From Nonomuraea sp. NBC_00507 (GTDB lineage Bacteria; Actinomycetota; Actinomycetes; Streptosporangiales; Streptosporangiaceae): 64,000 nucleotides of DNA. The stretch is taken from assembly GCF_036013525.1 (NCBI RefSeq), contig NZ_CP107853.1:7440001-7504000 (forward strand), read 5' to 3'. Position 1 is the stretch's first letter; the number at the start of each line of letters is the position of its first letter. Positions 17,292 through 27,516 of the stretch are shown piece by piece. The position numbers were made by a program, and so were the translations under genes. A model generated the notes under the pieces. It saw only the letters and a list, made by a program, of their open reading frames with translations, did no database searches and was not told where the DNA came from.

Positions 17292-18461
17292 GTGAATCGT
17301 ACGACAGTGACCGTTCTGGCCGGTCTGGCGTGCGCGATGCTGACGAGCAGCACGTTGCCCGTTACCGTTACCGCTGCCGCCGCCGACCGCCCCCGGCTGG
17401 GGGATGTGCAGAAGTCTCTGACGGAGCTGGCGAACAGCTCCAAGGTGGTCGGCGCGATCGGTGCGGTCTACGTCGATGGCAAGAGGGCCGACAAGGGGAC
17501 GGCCGGCAGCCGCCTGCTGAACGACGGCGGCGGCAGGATCCCGGCCGACGCCCGCTTCCGGGTCGGATCCCAGACCAAGGCCATGACCCAGGTCGTCATC
17601 ATGAAGCTGGTCACCGAGGGCAAGCTCGCCCTGGACGACAAGCTCAGCGATGTGCTGCCGGTCGTGGCCGAGAAGGACCTGGTGGAGCGCGCGGACGAGA
17701 TCACCGTAGAGCAGCTGATCCACCACACCTCCGGCATCCCCAACTGGTACACCCCCGAGCTGGTCGACTTCTTCGACTTCACCACGTACTTCTCGCCGAT
17801 GGAGCTGGTGAAGAAGTCCCGTACGGTGCCGCGCACCCAGGAACCGGGCGAGAAGTTCTCCTACTCCAACACCAACTACATGCTCCTCGGGCTGATCATC
17901 GAGAAGCTCACCAAGAAGACGGTGGCCGCCGAGTTCGAGCGGCGCATCTTCGACCCGCTGCACATGGACGACACCTACCTGCCGGTCGCGTTCCCCGGCG
18001 GCGTCAAAGGCCCGCACGGTCACGGCTACTTCCCCGACAAGAACGGCAAGCTGCGCGACGTCGACCGGCTCAACATGAGCTACGGCTACGCCGCGGGAGG
18101 CGTCATCTCCACCACGGACGACCTCAGCGCCTTCCACCGGGCGTTCGCCAGGGACCTGCTGACGAAACAGGAGAAGGACGCGCTGAACGCCGGCCGTCCC
18201 GACGCCGAGCCCCGGCCGTCCGGCTCCGCTGACGGAAAACCCGCCGACCCCAGCGTGTGCGGGGGACAGGGCGAAGCGGGACAGGGCCAATACGGGACGG
18301 TGAAGGGCAGCGCGTCGGGCTTCAACGCCGCGACCTACGGCTCCAGGGACGGCCGCGTCCAGTTCGTCGTGTCCGCCACACTGGCCGTCCACAACAACGA
18401 TCCCGCCCTCGACTCGCTGCTGAAGAAGGCGGCGGAAGCGGTGCTCTGCCCCAAGGGGTAA
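17292..18461 (+). CDS. Secreted serine hydrolase, beta-lactamase/DD-peptidase family
   Basis: Protein of 389 residues from GTG 17292, chosen because AAAGGA lies seven bases upstream and a signal peptide begins there (VNRTTVTVLAGLACAMLTSS). It is a class C beta-lactamase-like (Pfam beta-lactamase) serine hydrolase: SQTK with nucleophile S93 and K96, and the second motif YSN at 191-193. A classical KTG third motif is not obvious. Family members include D-alanyl-D-alanine carboxypeptidases and esterases; the substrate cannot be told. Two late Cys residues (VCGGQG, VLCPKG) may form a disulfide. It is not clearly part of the flanking sugar operons. Confidence 0.8.
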   Translation: MNRTTVTVLAGLACAMLTSSTLPVTVTAAAADRPRLGDVQKSLTELANSSKVVGAIGAVYVDGKRADKGTAGSRLLNDGGGRIPADARFRVGSQTKAMTQVVIMKLVTEGKLALDDKLSDVLPVVAEKDLVERADEITVEQLIHHTSGIPNWYTPELVDFFDFTTYFSPMELVKKSRTVPRTQEPGEKFSYSNTNYMLLGLIIEKLTKKTVAAEFERRIFDPLHMDDTYLPVAFPGGVKGPHGHGYFPDKNGKLRDVDRLNMSYGYAAGGVISTTDDLSAFHRAFARDLLTKQEKDALNAGRPDAEPRPSGSADGKPADPSVCGGQGEAGQGQYGTVKGSASGFNAATYGSRDGRVQFVVSATLAVHNNDPALDSLLKKAAEAVLCPKG

Positions 18462-18532
18462 TGCGCCGGCCATCTGACGTCCTACCGATGGGAAATCGGT
18501 TCACCGTTGTGATTCCGTGACATTGCGCGGCA

Positions 18533-18594
18533 TTGACGTCCTCCAGGGCGAGATCTAGCCTCGTGAGAAATCGATTTCTAAGCAATCGATATCT
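18533..18594 (+). promoter_or_regulatory. Promoter with two tandem LacI operators for the isomerase-kinase operon
   Basis: -35 TTGACG (18533-18538), 17-bp spacer, -10 TAGCCT (18556-18561). Operator 1 is AGAAATCGATTTCT (18566-18579), a perfect 14-bp palindrome over the start site. Operator 2 is AGCAATCGATATCT (18581-18594), 15 bp away centre to centre. Confidence 0.8.
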
Positions 18595-18623
18595 CATTTC
18601 ACAGCGCATGGAGGTCAACGACC

Positions 18624-20039
18624 GTGGCACGTATCGGAGTCCTGAGCATCTCGGACGGGCGCGACTTCGTCGCCCGCGATCTCGTGGACCACATCGACGC
18701 CGCCACCACCACCCTGGCGGAGGCGTTGCGCAAGGAGGGCCACGAGGTGATCGTGGCGCCGGAGATCGTGTGGACCAACGAGCTGGCCACGTCCCAGGCC
18801 CGCTGGCTCGCCGACCGGCGCCCCCATCTGACGATCTTCAATTACGCCGTCTGGGCGTTCCCGCATTTCACCATGCTGGCCGCGGAGGCGACGCCCGGGC
18901 CGCTGCTGCTCATGGCCAACATCGACCCCGCCCAGCCGGGCATGGTCGGCATGCTGGCCGGCGGCGGCGGGCTCGATCAGATCGGGCGGGTGCATGCCCG
19001 CGCCTGGGGTGACATCGCCGACCCCGCCGTCCGCAACCGGGTCCTGACCGAGGTGCGGGCGGCGCAGGCCGTCCGGGGGCTGCGCGGCTCGACCTTCGGC
19101 AGGATCGGCGGCCGGCCGATGGGCATGTACACCGCGGTCGCCAACACCGACCAGTGGATGCGCACGTTCGGCGTGGACGTCGAGGAGATCGACCAGTGGG
19201 AGATCGTCCGGCGCAGTGAGAACGCCTCCCAGGCCCGCGTCACCCAGGCCCGCCAGTGGCTGGAACGCATGGGCAACGTGCACTACGACGGCAAGCGGCT
19301 CACGCCCGAGCTGTTCGAGCGGCAGATCCGCACCTACTACGCGATGCGCGAGCTCATCGACGAGTGGAACCTGGACTTCTCCGGCATCAAGGGCCAGCCC
19401 GAGCTGACCACTCACTTCTGCACGATGGACCTCGCCGAGGCGTTCCTCAACGACCCCTACGACTGGGAGGGCCCGAAACAGACGCACGTCTGCGCGACCG
19501 AGGCCGACATGGACGGCGCGCTGACCATGCAGATCCTCAAGCTGCTGAGCGGCGACCCGGTGCTGTTCGCCGACGTCAGGCACTACCACGCCGACAAGGA
19601 CGTGTGGGACCTGTGCAACTCCGGCCAGCACGCGACGTGGTACGCGGCCAGGTCCGACGACCCGGCCGAGAATCTCGCCAGGACGCACTTCTATCCGGAG
19701 GTGTTCTTCTTCCCGGCGGGCGGCGCGAGCGTGCACCATCTGGCGGCTCCCGGGGCGGCCACGTTCGCCCGGCTGACCCGCAGGGACGGCGCCTACCGCA
19801 TGCACGTGATGCGCGGCGACTTCGAGCTGTACGACGACGCCACCAACGCGGCGATGGCCAGGCAGTCGACGTTCGAGTGGCCGCACGCCTTCACCCGGCT
19901 GCACGTCCCGGCCACCGAGTTCCTCGGCCGCTTCGGCTCCAACCACATCCACGCCGTGCCGGGCGACTACGTCGCCGAGCTTCGGGCGGTGTGCGGGCAA
20001 CTCGGCGTCGCGTTCGAGGGGTTCGGCGATGTGGCTTAG
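18624..20039 (+). CDS. L-fucose/L-arabinose isomerase family protein (aldose-ketose isomerase)
   Basis: Protein of 471 residues from GTG 18624 with GGAGG nine bases upstream. It resembles L-fucose isomerase-type proteins: an N-terminal Rossmann-like region ([14 protein letters not shown]) and a C-terminal metal-site region with E293 in [10 protein letters not shown] and D317 in LFADVRHY. The 24-residue E-to-D spacing equals that of E. coli FucI (E337/D361); H336 in SGQHA is a possible third ligand. FucI-type enzymes isomerise L-fucose and D-arabinose. First in a six-gene operon ending in an FGGY kinase, with no aldolase present, which favours a D-arabinose to D-ribulose step over L-fucose use; this is inference. 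Confidence 0.75.
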   Translation: MARIGVLSISDGRDFVARDLVDHIDAATTTLAEALRKEGHEVIVAPEIVWTNELATSQARWLADRRPHLTIFNYAVWAFPHFTMLAAEATPGPLLLMANIDPAQPGMVGMLAGGGGLDQIGRVHARAWGDIADPAVRNRVLTEVRAAQAVRGLRGSTFGRIGGRPMGMYTAVANTDQWMRTFGVDVEEIDQWEIVRRSENASQARVTQARQWLERMGNVHYDGKRLTPELFERQIRTYYAMRELIDEWNLDFSGIKGQPELTTHFCTMDLAEAFLNDPYDWEGPKQTHVCATEADMDGALTMQILKLLSGDPVLFADVRHYHADKDVWDLCNSGQHATWYAARSDDPAENLARTHFYPEVFFFPAGGASVHHLAAPGAATFARLTRRDGAYRMHVMRGDFELYDDATNAAMARQSTFEWPHAFTRLHVPATEFLGRFGSNHIHAVPGDYVAELRAVCGQLGVAFEGFGDVA

Positions 20040-22449
20040 AGCGATCCTGGGAGCGGCCGTCCTGGTGGCGGGCGGGCTGATCGCCGCTCCGGCGCAGGCC
20101 CAGCAGGTCACGGTCACCGCCACCGCCAAGGGCCCGGTCGGGTGGGACGTCTATCGCAGGCTCGACCGGCTGCCCGAGCTGCCGGTCGGCGTGCAGACCA
20201 AACAGTTCTCCAGCTTCGACCGCACCGGCGACAACAACGACGGCTTCGACGGCACGTACTCCTGCCTGAGCACCACCGACCAGGGCTGCGTGATCGCCGA
20301 GCACACAGGCGCCGGCGAGGTGCAGGCCATCTGGTTCACCAGGGACGGCGGCGACGTCAGCCGCACCGGCAAGATCACCATCGAGCTGGACGGCAGGAAG
20401 GTCGTCGAGACGAGCCTGCAGGACCTGGTGAACGGCAAGCTCGGCGCCCCCTTCACCTACCCCCTCGTGGGAAACGCCGACCAGAGCTCCGGCGGCGTCT
20501 ACCTCCAGGTGCCGATGCCGTACACGCGCTCGATGCGCGTCACCACCGAGCACAATCCGCTCTTCTATCACGTCAGCTACCGCACGTTCGCCGACGCCGA
20601 GGGCGTGAGCACGTTCGACCCGGCCGACAAGGCGCAGGACGTCATCGACAGGCTCAAGGCGGGCGGCGACCCCAAGCCCCTGATCCCGGGCGCGCGCACG
20701 CAGGACGCCGCGATCGATCTCGCTCCGGGCGCGTCGGCGCGGGTGGCGCGCACGGTGGGCTCCGGCCTGCTGTCGCAGATCCAGCTGAAGCTGCCGCAGG
20801 CCGTGCAGGTGCTGCCGAAGATCGAGGCCGACGAGGGCCGGGCGTTCGGCGCAGGCGGCTCCAGCGAGTTCACGGTCGCGATCGACCCGGCCAACGACGG
20901 GGTGCGGCTGACCCGCCGCATCGACCCGGCCATCGGCAGGCAGGTCGCCAAGATCCAGGTGGACGGGCAGGAGGTCGCGCAATGGCCGCCCAGCAGGCTG
21001 GGACCGGCCGGGATGTGGGCCGACGAGGTCGTGGACCTGCCGGCCAGTGCCACCAAGGGCAAGTCGAAGATCACGATCAAGAACGTGTTCGCGTCGTCGG
21101 ACCTCGACTACAACGAGTTCACGTACTGGGTGGACAGCGCCGGCAAGCGCACCGACACCGTGGACGTCGGCGACGCGGCCAGTGAGTCGGCCCACACCTA
21201 CAAGATCGTCGCGCAGACCTGGCAGGGCGAGCGGACCTTCGCCTTCCCGATGAACGGGGACCAGCTCGCCAGGATCAGGTCGGCTCAGGAGGTGCTGCAG
21301 GGGCTACGGCTGCGCATCAGCTTCGACGGCCGCCGCACCGTCGACTCGCCGGTCGGCGAGTTCTTCGGCAGTGGCCACGCGATGATGCCGGTCGCGTCGC
21401 TGATGTCCGCGATCGACGCCAAGACGAGCACGCTCACCGCCTGGTGGCCGATGCCGTACCGGACGGGCGCGACGGTCGAGCTGTACAACGACTCCGGCCG
21501 GGCGATCGAGGGCGAGGCGGCGGTCACGTCCGCCCACAGCCCCATAGCAGGAAATGTCGGCTATTTCCGGACGCAGTCCCGTGCGGGCGGCACCACTCCC
21601 GGCGCGAGCTGGCCCTTCCTGCGCGTCACCGGCGCCCAGGGCAAGTTCGTCGGCGTCAGCCACACGATGCGCGGTCCGACCAACCGCAACTACCTGGAGG
21701 GCGACGAGCGCGTCTATGTGGACGGCTCGCGCACCCCGCAGATCCACGGCACCGGCACCGAGGACTTCTACCAGGCCGGCTGGTACTTCAACCGGGAGAC
21801 CTTCACCACGCCCTTCCACGGCAACACCGCGCACCTGGCCCCCGCGACCGGCTGCCCGGCCGACGGCGACTGCACCGGCGTGTACCGGCTGATGATCGGC
21901 GACGCCGTGCCGTTCGGGAGTTCGCTCACCTTCGACATCGAGCACGGCTGGACCAACGACGTCGAGGGCGTCTACTCCTCGACCGCCTACTGGTACGGCC
22001 GCGACCAAGTGGCGGCCACGCAGACCGACGCTCTCACCGTCGGCGACCAGACCAGCGAGCAGCAGCACGGCTACACCGGCCAGGGCGAGGTCACGACACT
22101 GGACTCGGCGTTCGAAGGCGACTTCAGGAACCCTCTGACGCTGAAGGCCACCCAGCGCACGACCGACGGCCCGGTGAGCTTCAAACTGCGGATCGACCGC
22201 GGCAACCGGGGCGTCGAGCTGCGCCGCACCGGCGACCAGAGTCTCGCGGGCCAGCACGCCGAGGTCACCGTCAACGGGCACAGGCTGGCCGACTGGGTGC
22301 AGCCCCTCGGCAACCGGACCCGCAGGTGGCTGGAGGACGTCTACCAGATCCCGGCGGGCGTCACGAAGGGCAAGAGCGAGATCACCGTCCAGCTCACCCC
22401 GAAGACCCCCTGGTCGGCCGCCTCCTACACGGCATGGAGTCTGCGGTGA
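20029..22449 (+). CDS. Secreted GH172 (DUF2961) furanosidase with repeated C-terminal modules
   Basis: Protein of 806 residues starting 11 bp inside the isomerase gene. It has a signal peptide ([21 protein letters not shown], cleaved near AQA-Q). A first DUF2961 half begins [14 protein letters not shown], and the catalytic half has [16 protein letters not shown] with E578. A beta-sandwich module occurs twice: around 275-360 ([20 protein letters not shown]...[15 protein letters not shown]) and around 724-806 ([20 protein letters not shown]...[15 protein letters not shown]), an internal duplication. It likely releases furanose sugars outside the cell for the transporter encoded downstream. Confidence 0.8.
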   Translation: MWLRAILGAAVLVAGGLIAAPAQAQQVTVTATAKGPVGWDVYRRLDRLPELPVGVQTKQFSSFDRTGDNNDGFDGTYSCLSTTDQGCVIAEHTGAGEVQAIWFTRDGGDVSRTGKITIELDGRKVVETSLQDLVNGKLGAPFTYPLVGNADQSSGGVYLQVPMPYTRSMRVTTEHNPLFYHVSYRTFADAEGVSTFDPADKAQDVIDRLKAGGDPKPLIPGARTQDAAIDLAPGASARVARTVGSGLLSQIQLKLPQAVQVLPKIEADEGRAFGAGGSSEFTVAIDPANDGVRLTRRIDPAIGRQVAKIQVDGQEVAQWPPSRLGPAGMWADEVVDLPASATKGKSKITIKNVFASSDLDYNEFTYWVDSAGKRTDTVDVGDAASESAHTYKIVAQTWQGERTFAFPMNGDQLARIRSAQEVLQGLRLRISFDGRRTVDSPVGEFFGSGHAMMPVASLMSAIDAKTSTLTAWWPMPYRTGATVELYNDSGRAIEGEAAVTSAHSPIAGNVGYFRTQSRAGGTTPGASWPFLRVTGAQGKFVGVSHTMRGPTNRNYLEGDERVYVDGSRTPQIHGTGTEDFYQAGWYFNRETFTTPFHGNTAHLAPATGCPADGDCTGVYRLMIGDAVPFGSSLTFDIEHGWTNDVEGVYSSTAYWYGRDQVAATQTDALTVGDQTSEQQHGYTGQGEVTTLDSAFEGDFRNPLTLKATQRTTDGPVSFKLRIDRGNRGVELRRTGDQSLAGQHAEVTVNGHRLADWVQPLGNRTRRWLEDVYQIPAGVTKGKSEITVQLTPKTPWSAASYTAWSLR

Positions 22450-23954
22450 CGACGGTTCTGACGATGCGGGCCATCGGCAAGTCCTTCCCCGGCGTGCGGG
22501 CGCTCGACGGCGTGTCGCTCACCGTCGGGGAGGGCGAGGTGGTGGCCCTCCTCGGCGAGAACGGCGCGGGCAAGTCGACGCTGATGAACATCCTGGCCGG
22601 GGTGTTCAAGGACTACGAGGGCGAGATCGAGATCGGCGGCGAGCCCGCCCGCATTCACTCGCCCAAGGACGCGGGCCGGCACGGGATCGCCATGATCCAC
22701 CAGGAGCTCAACCTGGTGCCCGAGCTGTCCATCGCCGACAACATCCTCCTCGGCAGGGAACGCGCGATCCTCGACCGCAAGGGCATGGAGGCGCGGACCG
22801 CCGAGCTGCTGCGCGGCCTCGGGCTCGACCTGTCGCCGCGCACCCTCGTCAAGCAGTGCAAGATCGCCGAACGCCAGCTCATCGAGGTGGCCAAGGCCCT
22901 GTCGCAGAACGTCCGGGTCCTGGTCATGGACGAGCCCACCTCGGCGCTGGCCGACGCCGAGGTGCACCGGCTGTACGAGGTCATCCGCGACCTCACCGGG
23001 CGCGGCGTGGCCGTCATCTACATCTCCCACCGCCTCGAGGAGCTGGAGGAGATCGCCGACCGGGTGGTCGTGCTGCGTGACGGCCGCTATGTCGGCGAGC
23101 GCTCGTCCATCGACCGCGACGAGCTGATCCAGATGATGGTCGGCCGCCCGCTGGGCGAGATGTTCCCGCGCGCGAACGGCGGCTCGGACGGCGCGGAGCT
23201 GCTGAGGGTGGAGGGCCTGTCGGTGCCCGGTGAGTCAGGCTCGGGCCGCACCGCGCTGCGCGAGGTCTCCCTGTCCGTACGGGCGGGCGAGATCGTCGGC
23301 GTCGCCGGGCTGATGGGCGCGGGCCGGAGCGAGCTGCTGGAATCGATTTTCGGCGTCCACCGGGCGGCGGTGGGCCGCATGATCCTGGGCGGCCGGCCGT
23401 ACCGCCCGCGCAGCCCCAAGCAGGCGATCGCGCGCGGCGTCGCGCTGGTGGCGGAGGACCGCAAGGCGCAGAGCCTCGTCCTCGGCAACACCATCGGCTT
23501 CAACGCCAGCCTCCCTTCACTGAAGCGGTTCCTGCGCTTCGGGATCGTCGACCGGCGGCGCGAGGGCGCGGCCGTCGCCGGGCAGGTGCGCGAGCTGCGC
23601 GTCAAGGCGCCGGGCACGCGCTTCACGGTCGGGAACCTGTCGGGCGGCAACCAGCAGAAGGTCGTGCTGGCCAAATGGCTGCTGACCGCGCCGTCGCTGA
23701 TCCTCATGGACGAGCCGACCCGCGGCATCGACGTGGGCGCCAAGGCGGAGATCCACGCGCTGATGTCCGAGCTGGCCGCCTCCGGCAAGGCCGTGCTCGC
23801 GGCCTCGTCCGAACTGCCCGAGCTGCTCGCCATGTGCGACCGGATCCTCGTGCTGTGCGAGGGCCGGATCACCGCCGAATTCGCAAGGGGCCAGGCGACG
23901 CAGGAGGCGATCCTCGCGGCCGCCATGGCCAGACAGCAGGTGACGACCCTATGA
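22446..23954 (+). CDS. Monosaccharide ABC transporter ATPase (RbsA/XylG/YtfR type)
   Basis: Protein of 502 residues. GTG 22446 overlaps the previous stop (GTGA) and has GGAG six bases upstream; ATG 22434 in the same frame is possible. Two fused ABC modules: Walker [10 protein letters not shown] at 37-45, Walker [12 protein letters not shown], then a second half with a degenerate Walker A (GLMGAGRSE) and a canonical SGGNQQKV signature with [12 protein letters not shown]. This is the architecture of ribose, xylose and galactofuranose importers. It energises the permease and binding protein that follow. Confidence 0.93.
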   Translation: MTTVLTMRAIGKSFPGVRALDGVSLTVGEGEVVALLGENGAGKSTLMNILAGVFKDYEGEIEIGGEPARIHSPKDAGRHGIAMIHQELNLVPELSIADNILLGRERAILDRKGMEARTAELLRGLGLDLSPRTLVKQCKIAERQLIEVAKALSQNVRVLVMDEPTSALADAEVHRLYEVIRDLTGRGVAVIYISHRLEELEEIADRVVVLRDGRYVGERSSIDRDELIQMMVGRPLGEMFPRANGGSDGAELLRVEGLSVPGESGSGRTALREVSLSVRAGEIVGVAGLMGAGRSELLESIFGVHRAAVGRMILGGRPYRPRSPKQAIARGVALVAEDRKAQSLVLGNTIGFNASLPSLKRFLRFGIVDRRREGAAVAGQVRELRVKAPGTRFTVGNLSGGNQQKVVLAKWLLTAPSLILMDEPTRGIDVGAKAEIHALMSELAASGKAVLAASSELPELLAMCDRILVLCEGRITAEFARGQATQEAILAAAMARQQVTTL

Positions 23955-24979
23955 CTCTTCACGCGGACAACCGGATGCGGCGCACACTGTCCGCCCTCGG
24001 CGCCGCGCAGGCGTACATCGGCCTGGTGCTGGTGCTCGCCGTCGGGATCGCCACCAAGGGCGAGATGTTTCTCAGCGAGACGAACCTCACCAACGCCATC
24101 GGCGCCTTCGCTTCACGCGGCATCCTCGCCGTCGGCGTCACCCTGGTCATCCTGACCGGCGGCATCGACCTGTCCGTCGGCTCGCTGCTGGGCATCGCGT
24201 CGATGACGGCCGCGATGATGCTGTCCAAACACTCGCTGGAGCCGTGGCAGATCGTGCCGATCTGCATGGCCGTGGGGGCGTTCTTCGGGTTCCTGAACGG
24301 CGCCGGCACCGCCTGGCTGCGCATCCAGTCGTTCGTCATGACGCTGGCCATGCTCTCGGTCGTACGCGGCCTGGACCGGCAGGTCAGCGACAACGTCAGC
24401 GTCGGAACCCAGATCGCCGGCCCCGACGGGCAGCTGACGCCGCAGGCGGAGGCGTTCCAGCTGTTCGGTACGCCCGGGCACAACCTGTTCGGCCGGATCT
24501 ACTACCCGGTGCTGGCCTTCATCGTGGTCTGCGTCGTCTTCCACCTGATCCTGACGAAGACCCGGTTCGGCCGGCACGTGTACGCCGTCGGCGGCAACCC
24601 CACGGCCGCCCGGCTGTCCGGTGTCAATGTCACGGCGGTCACGATCGCGGTGTTCACCCTGTCCGGCATGCTCGCCGGGTTCGCCGGGCCCATCGACGCC
24701 GCCTACAGCGCCTCGGCCGACCCCCAGGCCGGGCAGTCCTTCGAGCTGGACGCCATCGCCGCCGCGGTCATCGGCGGGGCCTCGCTGGCCGGCGGCAAGG
24801 GCACGATCGCCGGCACGTTCGTCGGGGCCCTCATCCTGACGCTGCTGGACAACGTGCTCGGGCTCAACGCGGTCAGCGACAACTGGCAGCTCGTGATCAA
24901 GGGACTGATCGTCGTCGTGGCGGTCGTCCTGCAGCGTCCCGATCTCTTCACGTTCTTCCGAGGAGGGTCTCGATCATGA
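23951..24979 (+). CDS. Monosaccharide ABC transporter permease (RbsC/YtfT type)
   Basis: Protein of 342 residues starting at ATG 23951, overlapping the ATPase stop by ATGA. Multiple membrane segments with the family hallmark LVILTGGIDLSVGSLLGI and the late GGASLAGGKGTIAGTFVGALIL segment. BPD_transp_2 family. Forms the membrane channel of importer C. Confidence 0.93.
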   Translation: MTLHADNRMRRTLSALGAAQAYIGLVLVLAVGIATKGEMFLSETNLTNAIGAFASRGILAVGVTLVILTGGIDLSVGSLLGIASMTAAMMLSKHSLEPWQIVPICMAVGAFFGFLNGAGTAWLRIQSFVMTLAMLSVVRGLDRQVSDNVSVGTQIAGPDGQLTPQAEAFQLFGTPGHNLFGRIYYPVLAFIVVCVVFHLILTKTRFGRHVYAVGGNPTAARLSGVNVTAVTIAVFTLSGMLAGFAGPIDAAYSASADPQAGQSFELDAIAAAVIGGASLAGGKGTIAGTFVGALILTLLDNVLGLNAVSDNWQLVIKGLIVVVAVVLQRPDLFTFFRGGSRS

Positions 24980-25956
24980 AAAAGACCATTGCCATCGCGC
25001 TGTGCGCGCTGCTCGCCGCGGCGTGCGCGTCCAAGGCGCCTACGTCCACCGCGACCGCGGACGGCGGCGCCGGGAAGAAGAAGTTCGTCGTCGGCTACTC
25101 GCAGTCGAACAACGCCGAGCCGTACCGGGCGCAGCTCAACCTGCAGCTGCAGCACTTCCTGAAGAAATATCCGGACATCGAGCTGCTGCCGATCGCCGAC
25201 GCCAAGCAGTCGAGCGCCACGCAGGTCTCCCAGGTCCAGAACTTCATCACCCAGAAGGTGGACGCGCTCATCGTCTCGCCCACCGAGCCCGCGCCGCTGA
25301 CGGCGGCCGTGCAGCAGGCGTGTGACGCCAAGATCCCGGTCATCATCCTGGACCGCACGGTCAACACCGACTGCTACACGGCCTTCATCGGCGGCGACAA
25401 CGTGCTCATCGGCAGGAAGGCGGGTGAGGAGGCGGTCAAGCTGCTGCCGGACGGCGGCAACATCGTCGAGCTGCGCGGCATCCTGTCCAACCAGCCGCAG
25501 ATCGACCGCGACAAGGGCTTCCGCGAGGCCATCGCGGCCAACCCCAAGATCAAGATCATCGCGGATCGCGAGGCCAAGTGGGTGAAGGAGCAGGCCACGC
25601 CGATCATGCAGCAGTGGCTGGCCCAGCATCCCAAGATCGACCTCGTGTACGGGCACAACGACCCGATGGCGCTGGGCGCGTACCTGGCGGCCAAGGCGGC
25701 AGGCAAGGCCGAGCAGATCAAGTTCATCGGCATCGACGGCCTGGCCATCCCGGACGGCGGCATCCGCGCCGTGCAGCTCGGCCAGCTGTCGGCCACGTTC
25801 ATCTACCCGACGGGCGCGCAGGAGGCGGCCGACACGGTCAACAAGATCCTGCACGGCCAGCCGGTGGACAAACAGCAGGTGCTCGGCACCACGCAGGTCA
25901 CCAAGGACAACGCGGCCGGCCTGTACAAGCAGTTCGACCTGTCCGGGCAGAACTGA
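24976..25956 (+). CDS. Furanose-type sugar-binding lipoprotein (YtfQ-like)
   Basis: Protein of 326 residues from ATG 24976, again an ATGA overlap, with a strong GAGGAGGG upstream. It has a lipoprotein signal (LCALLAAAC-A). The mature start VVGYSQSNNAEPYRAQLN and ATQVSQVQNFITQKVDALIVSP are characteristic of the YtfQ galactofuranose-binding branch of periplasmic binding protein 4. YtfQ prefers furanose sugars, which fits the two GH172 enzymes in the locus. Stop shares one base with the kinase ATG. Confidence 0.88.
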   Translation: MKKTIAIALCALLAAACASKAPTSTATADGGAGKKKFVVGYSQSNNAEPYRAQLNLQLQHFLKKYPDIELLPIADAKQSSATQVSQVQNFITQKVDALIVSPTEPAPLTAAVQQACDAKIPVIILDRTVNTDCYTAFIGGDNVLIGRKAGEEAVKLLPDGGNIVELRGILSNQPQIDRDKGFREAIAANPKIKIIADREAKWVKEQATPIMQQWLAQHPKIDLVYGHNDPMALGAYLAAKAAGKAEQIKFIGIDGLAIPDGGIRAVQLGQLSATFIYPTGAQEAADTVNKILHGQPVDKQQVLGTTQVTKDNAAGLYKQFDLSGQN

Positions 25957-27389
25957 TGTTCCTCGGCGTCGACATCGGGACCTCGAGCTCCAAGGGTGTC
26001 CTCGTCGCAGCGGACGGCACGGTCGTGGCCACGGCCGTACGCGAGCACCGGACCGCCACGCCCCGGCCCGGCTGGTTCGAGCACGACGCGGAGGAGGTGT
26101 GGTGGGCCGACTTCGCCGTGATCGCCGGCGAGCTGGCCCGCCCCGGCATCGAGGCGGTCGGGCTGAGCGGGATCGGGCCGTGCGTGCTGCCCTGCACGGA
26201 GGACGGCACGCCGCTGCGCCCGGCCATCCTGTACGGCGTGGACACCCGCGCCACCGCTGAGATCGCCGCCCAGACCGCCCGCTACGGCGGGGCCGCGATC
26301 CTGGACCGGTGCGGCTCGCCGCTCACGTCCCAGGCGGTAGGGCCCAAGCTGGGGTGGCTCCGCGTCCACGAGCCCTCCGTGTGGGCGCGGACCCGGCGGA
26401 TGTTCATGGCGCACTCGTGGCTGGCGTACCGGCTGACCGGGGCCTACGTGCTGGATCATCATGCGGCCAGCCAATGCACGCCGCTGTACGACATCCGCGC
26501 CCACGAGTGGATCACGGACTGGGAGATCGTGCCGGAGCTGGAGCGGCCCGCGCTCGCCTGGAGCGGCGACGTCGTGGGCACGGTCACCCCCGGCGCGGCC
26601 GCCCTGACCGGGTTGCCCGCCGGGATCCCGGTGGTCGCGGGCACCATCGACGCGTGGGCCGAGGCGCTGAGCGTCGGGGTGACCTCCCCGGGCGACGTCA
26701 TGCTCATGTACGGGACCACCATGTTCCTCGTCGAGGTGCTCGCCTCGCGGGCCGCCTCTCCGCGGCTGTGGGGGACCGTGGGGGTGGCGCCGGGGACGTA
26801 CAACCTGGCGGCCGGGATGGCCACGTCGGGAGCGATCACCGCATGGCTCCGTGATCTGACCGGGGCCTCGTTCTCGGAGCTCACGGCGGAGGCTTCCGCC
26901 GCGGGCCGCGGGGCGGAGGGGCTGCTGATGCTGCCGTACTTCGCGGGGGAGCGCACGCCGCTCTTCGACCCGGACGCCCGGGGGACGATCGTCGGGCTGA
27001 CGTTGCGGCACGGGCGCGGCCACCTGTACCGGGCCGCGCTGGAGGCCACGGCGTTCGGCGTCCGGCACAACCTGGAGGCCATGCGGGAGGCGGGCGGGTC
27101 CGCCAAGCGGCTGGTGGCGGTGGGCGGCGGCACGCGGGGCGGCCTGTGGACGCAGATCGTCTCCGACGTCCTCCAGCAGCCGCAGGTCGTGCCCGCCCAC
27201 ACGGTCGGCGCCGCCTTCGGCGACGCCATGCTGGCGGCGCAGGCGGTGGGGGTGTCGTGCGAGGGATGGAACCCGGTGGCGTCCGTGGTGGAGCCGGCCC
27301 CGGAGGCGGCCGAGGACTACGACCGCCTGTACGCGCTCTACCGCGACCTGTACCGCTCGACGTCCCACATCGCCCATGCGCTCGCCTGA
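25956..27389 (+). CDS. FGGY-family carbohydrate kinase
   Basis: Protein of 477 residues from ATG 25956 (TGATG overlap). It has the FGGY kinase layout: phosphate-1 loop FLGVDIGTSSSKGVLVA at the N-terminus, the sugar-site region RPAILYGVDTRATAEI, and the C-terminal ATP site (VAVGGGTRGGLWTQIVSDVLQQP). The family covers xylulokinase, ribulokinase and erythritol kinase. Paired with a FucI-type isomerase it would phosphorylate the ketose, plausibly D-ribulose to D-ribulose-5-phosphate; the substrate is inferred from context. Last gene of the coupled operon. Confidence 0.88.
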   Translation: MFLGVDIGTSSSKGVLVAADGTVVATAVREHRTATPRPGWFEHDAEEVWWADFAVIAGELARPGIEAVGLSGIGPCVLPCTEDGTPLRPAILYGVDTRATAEIAAQTARYGGAAILDRCGSPLTSQAVGPKLGWLRVHEPSVWARTRRMFMAHSWLAYRLTGAYVLDHHAASQCTPLYDIRAHEWITDWEIVPELERPALAWSGDVVGTVTPGAAALTGLPAGIPVVAGTIDAWAEALSVGVTSPGDVMLMYGTTMFLVEVLASRAASPRLWGTVGVAPGTYNLAAGMATSGAITAWLRDLTGASFSELTAEASAAGRGAEGLLMLPYFAGERTPLFDPDARGTIVGLTLRHGRGHLYRAALEATAFGVRHNLEAMREAGGSAKRLVAVGGGTRGGLWTQIVSDVLQQPQVVPAHTVGAAFGDAMLAAQAVGVSCEGWNPVASVVEPAPEAAEDYDRLYALYRDLYRSTSHIAHALA

Positions 27390-27396
27390 CCCGCGC

Positions 27397-27433
27397 CGGG
27401 ACGCACTGGGCCTGCGGCGGGACGCACTGGGCC
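27397..27433. repeat. Two copies of a 16-bp direct repeat after the kinase gene
   Basis: CGGGACGCACTGGGCC occurs at 27397-27412 and 27418-27433, a 21-bp period, with a third, degraded unit after it. It lies between convergent genes; no function is evident. Confidence 0.6.
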
Positions 27434-27516
27434 CGGGTCGGCACGCACCCCACCCGCGCGAGAACGTACCCGACCCGGTCCGGGTGCGGTGTGGGACGAG
27501 ACCTGGGCGCCGCGGG

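Noticed and set aside
14094..18473. A 1459-codon open frame on the minus strand
   Set aside because: It lies antisense to four well-supported genes, its product is low-complexity (Arg, Gly, Val, His-rich) and it has no family features. Long antisense frames are expected at this GC content.
18485..18499. Hairpin CCGAT-GGGAA-ATCGG as a terminator of the serine hydrolase gene
   Set aside because: A five-bp stem without T-tract is too weak to call.
27397..27450. Short repeats that could suggest a CRISPR array
   Set aside because: Only two exact 16-bp units with a 5-bp gap, no spacers of normal length and no cas genes.
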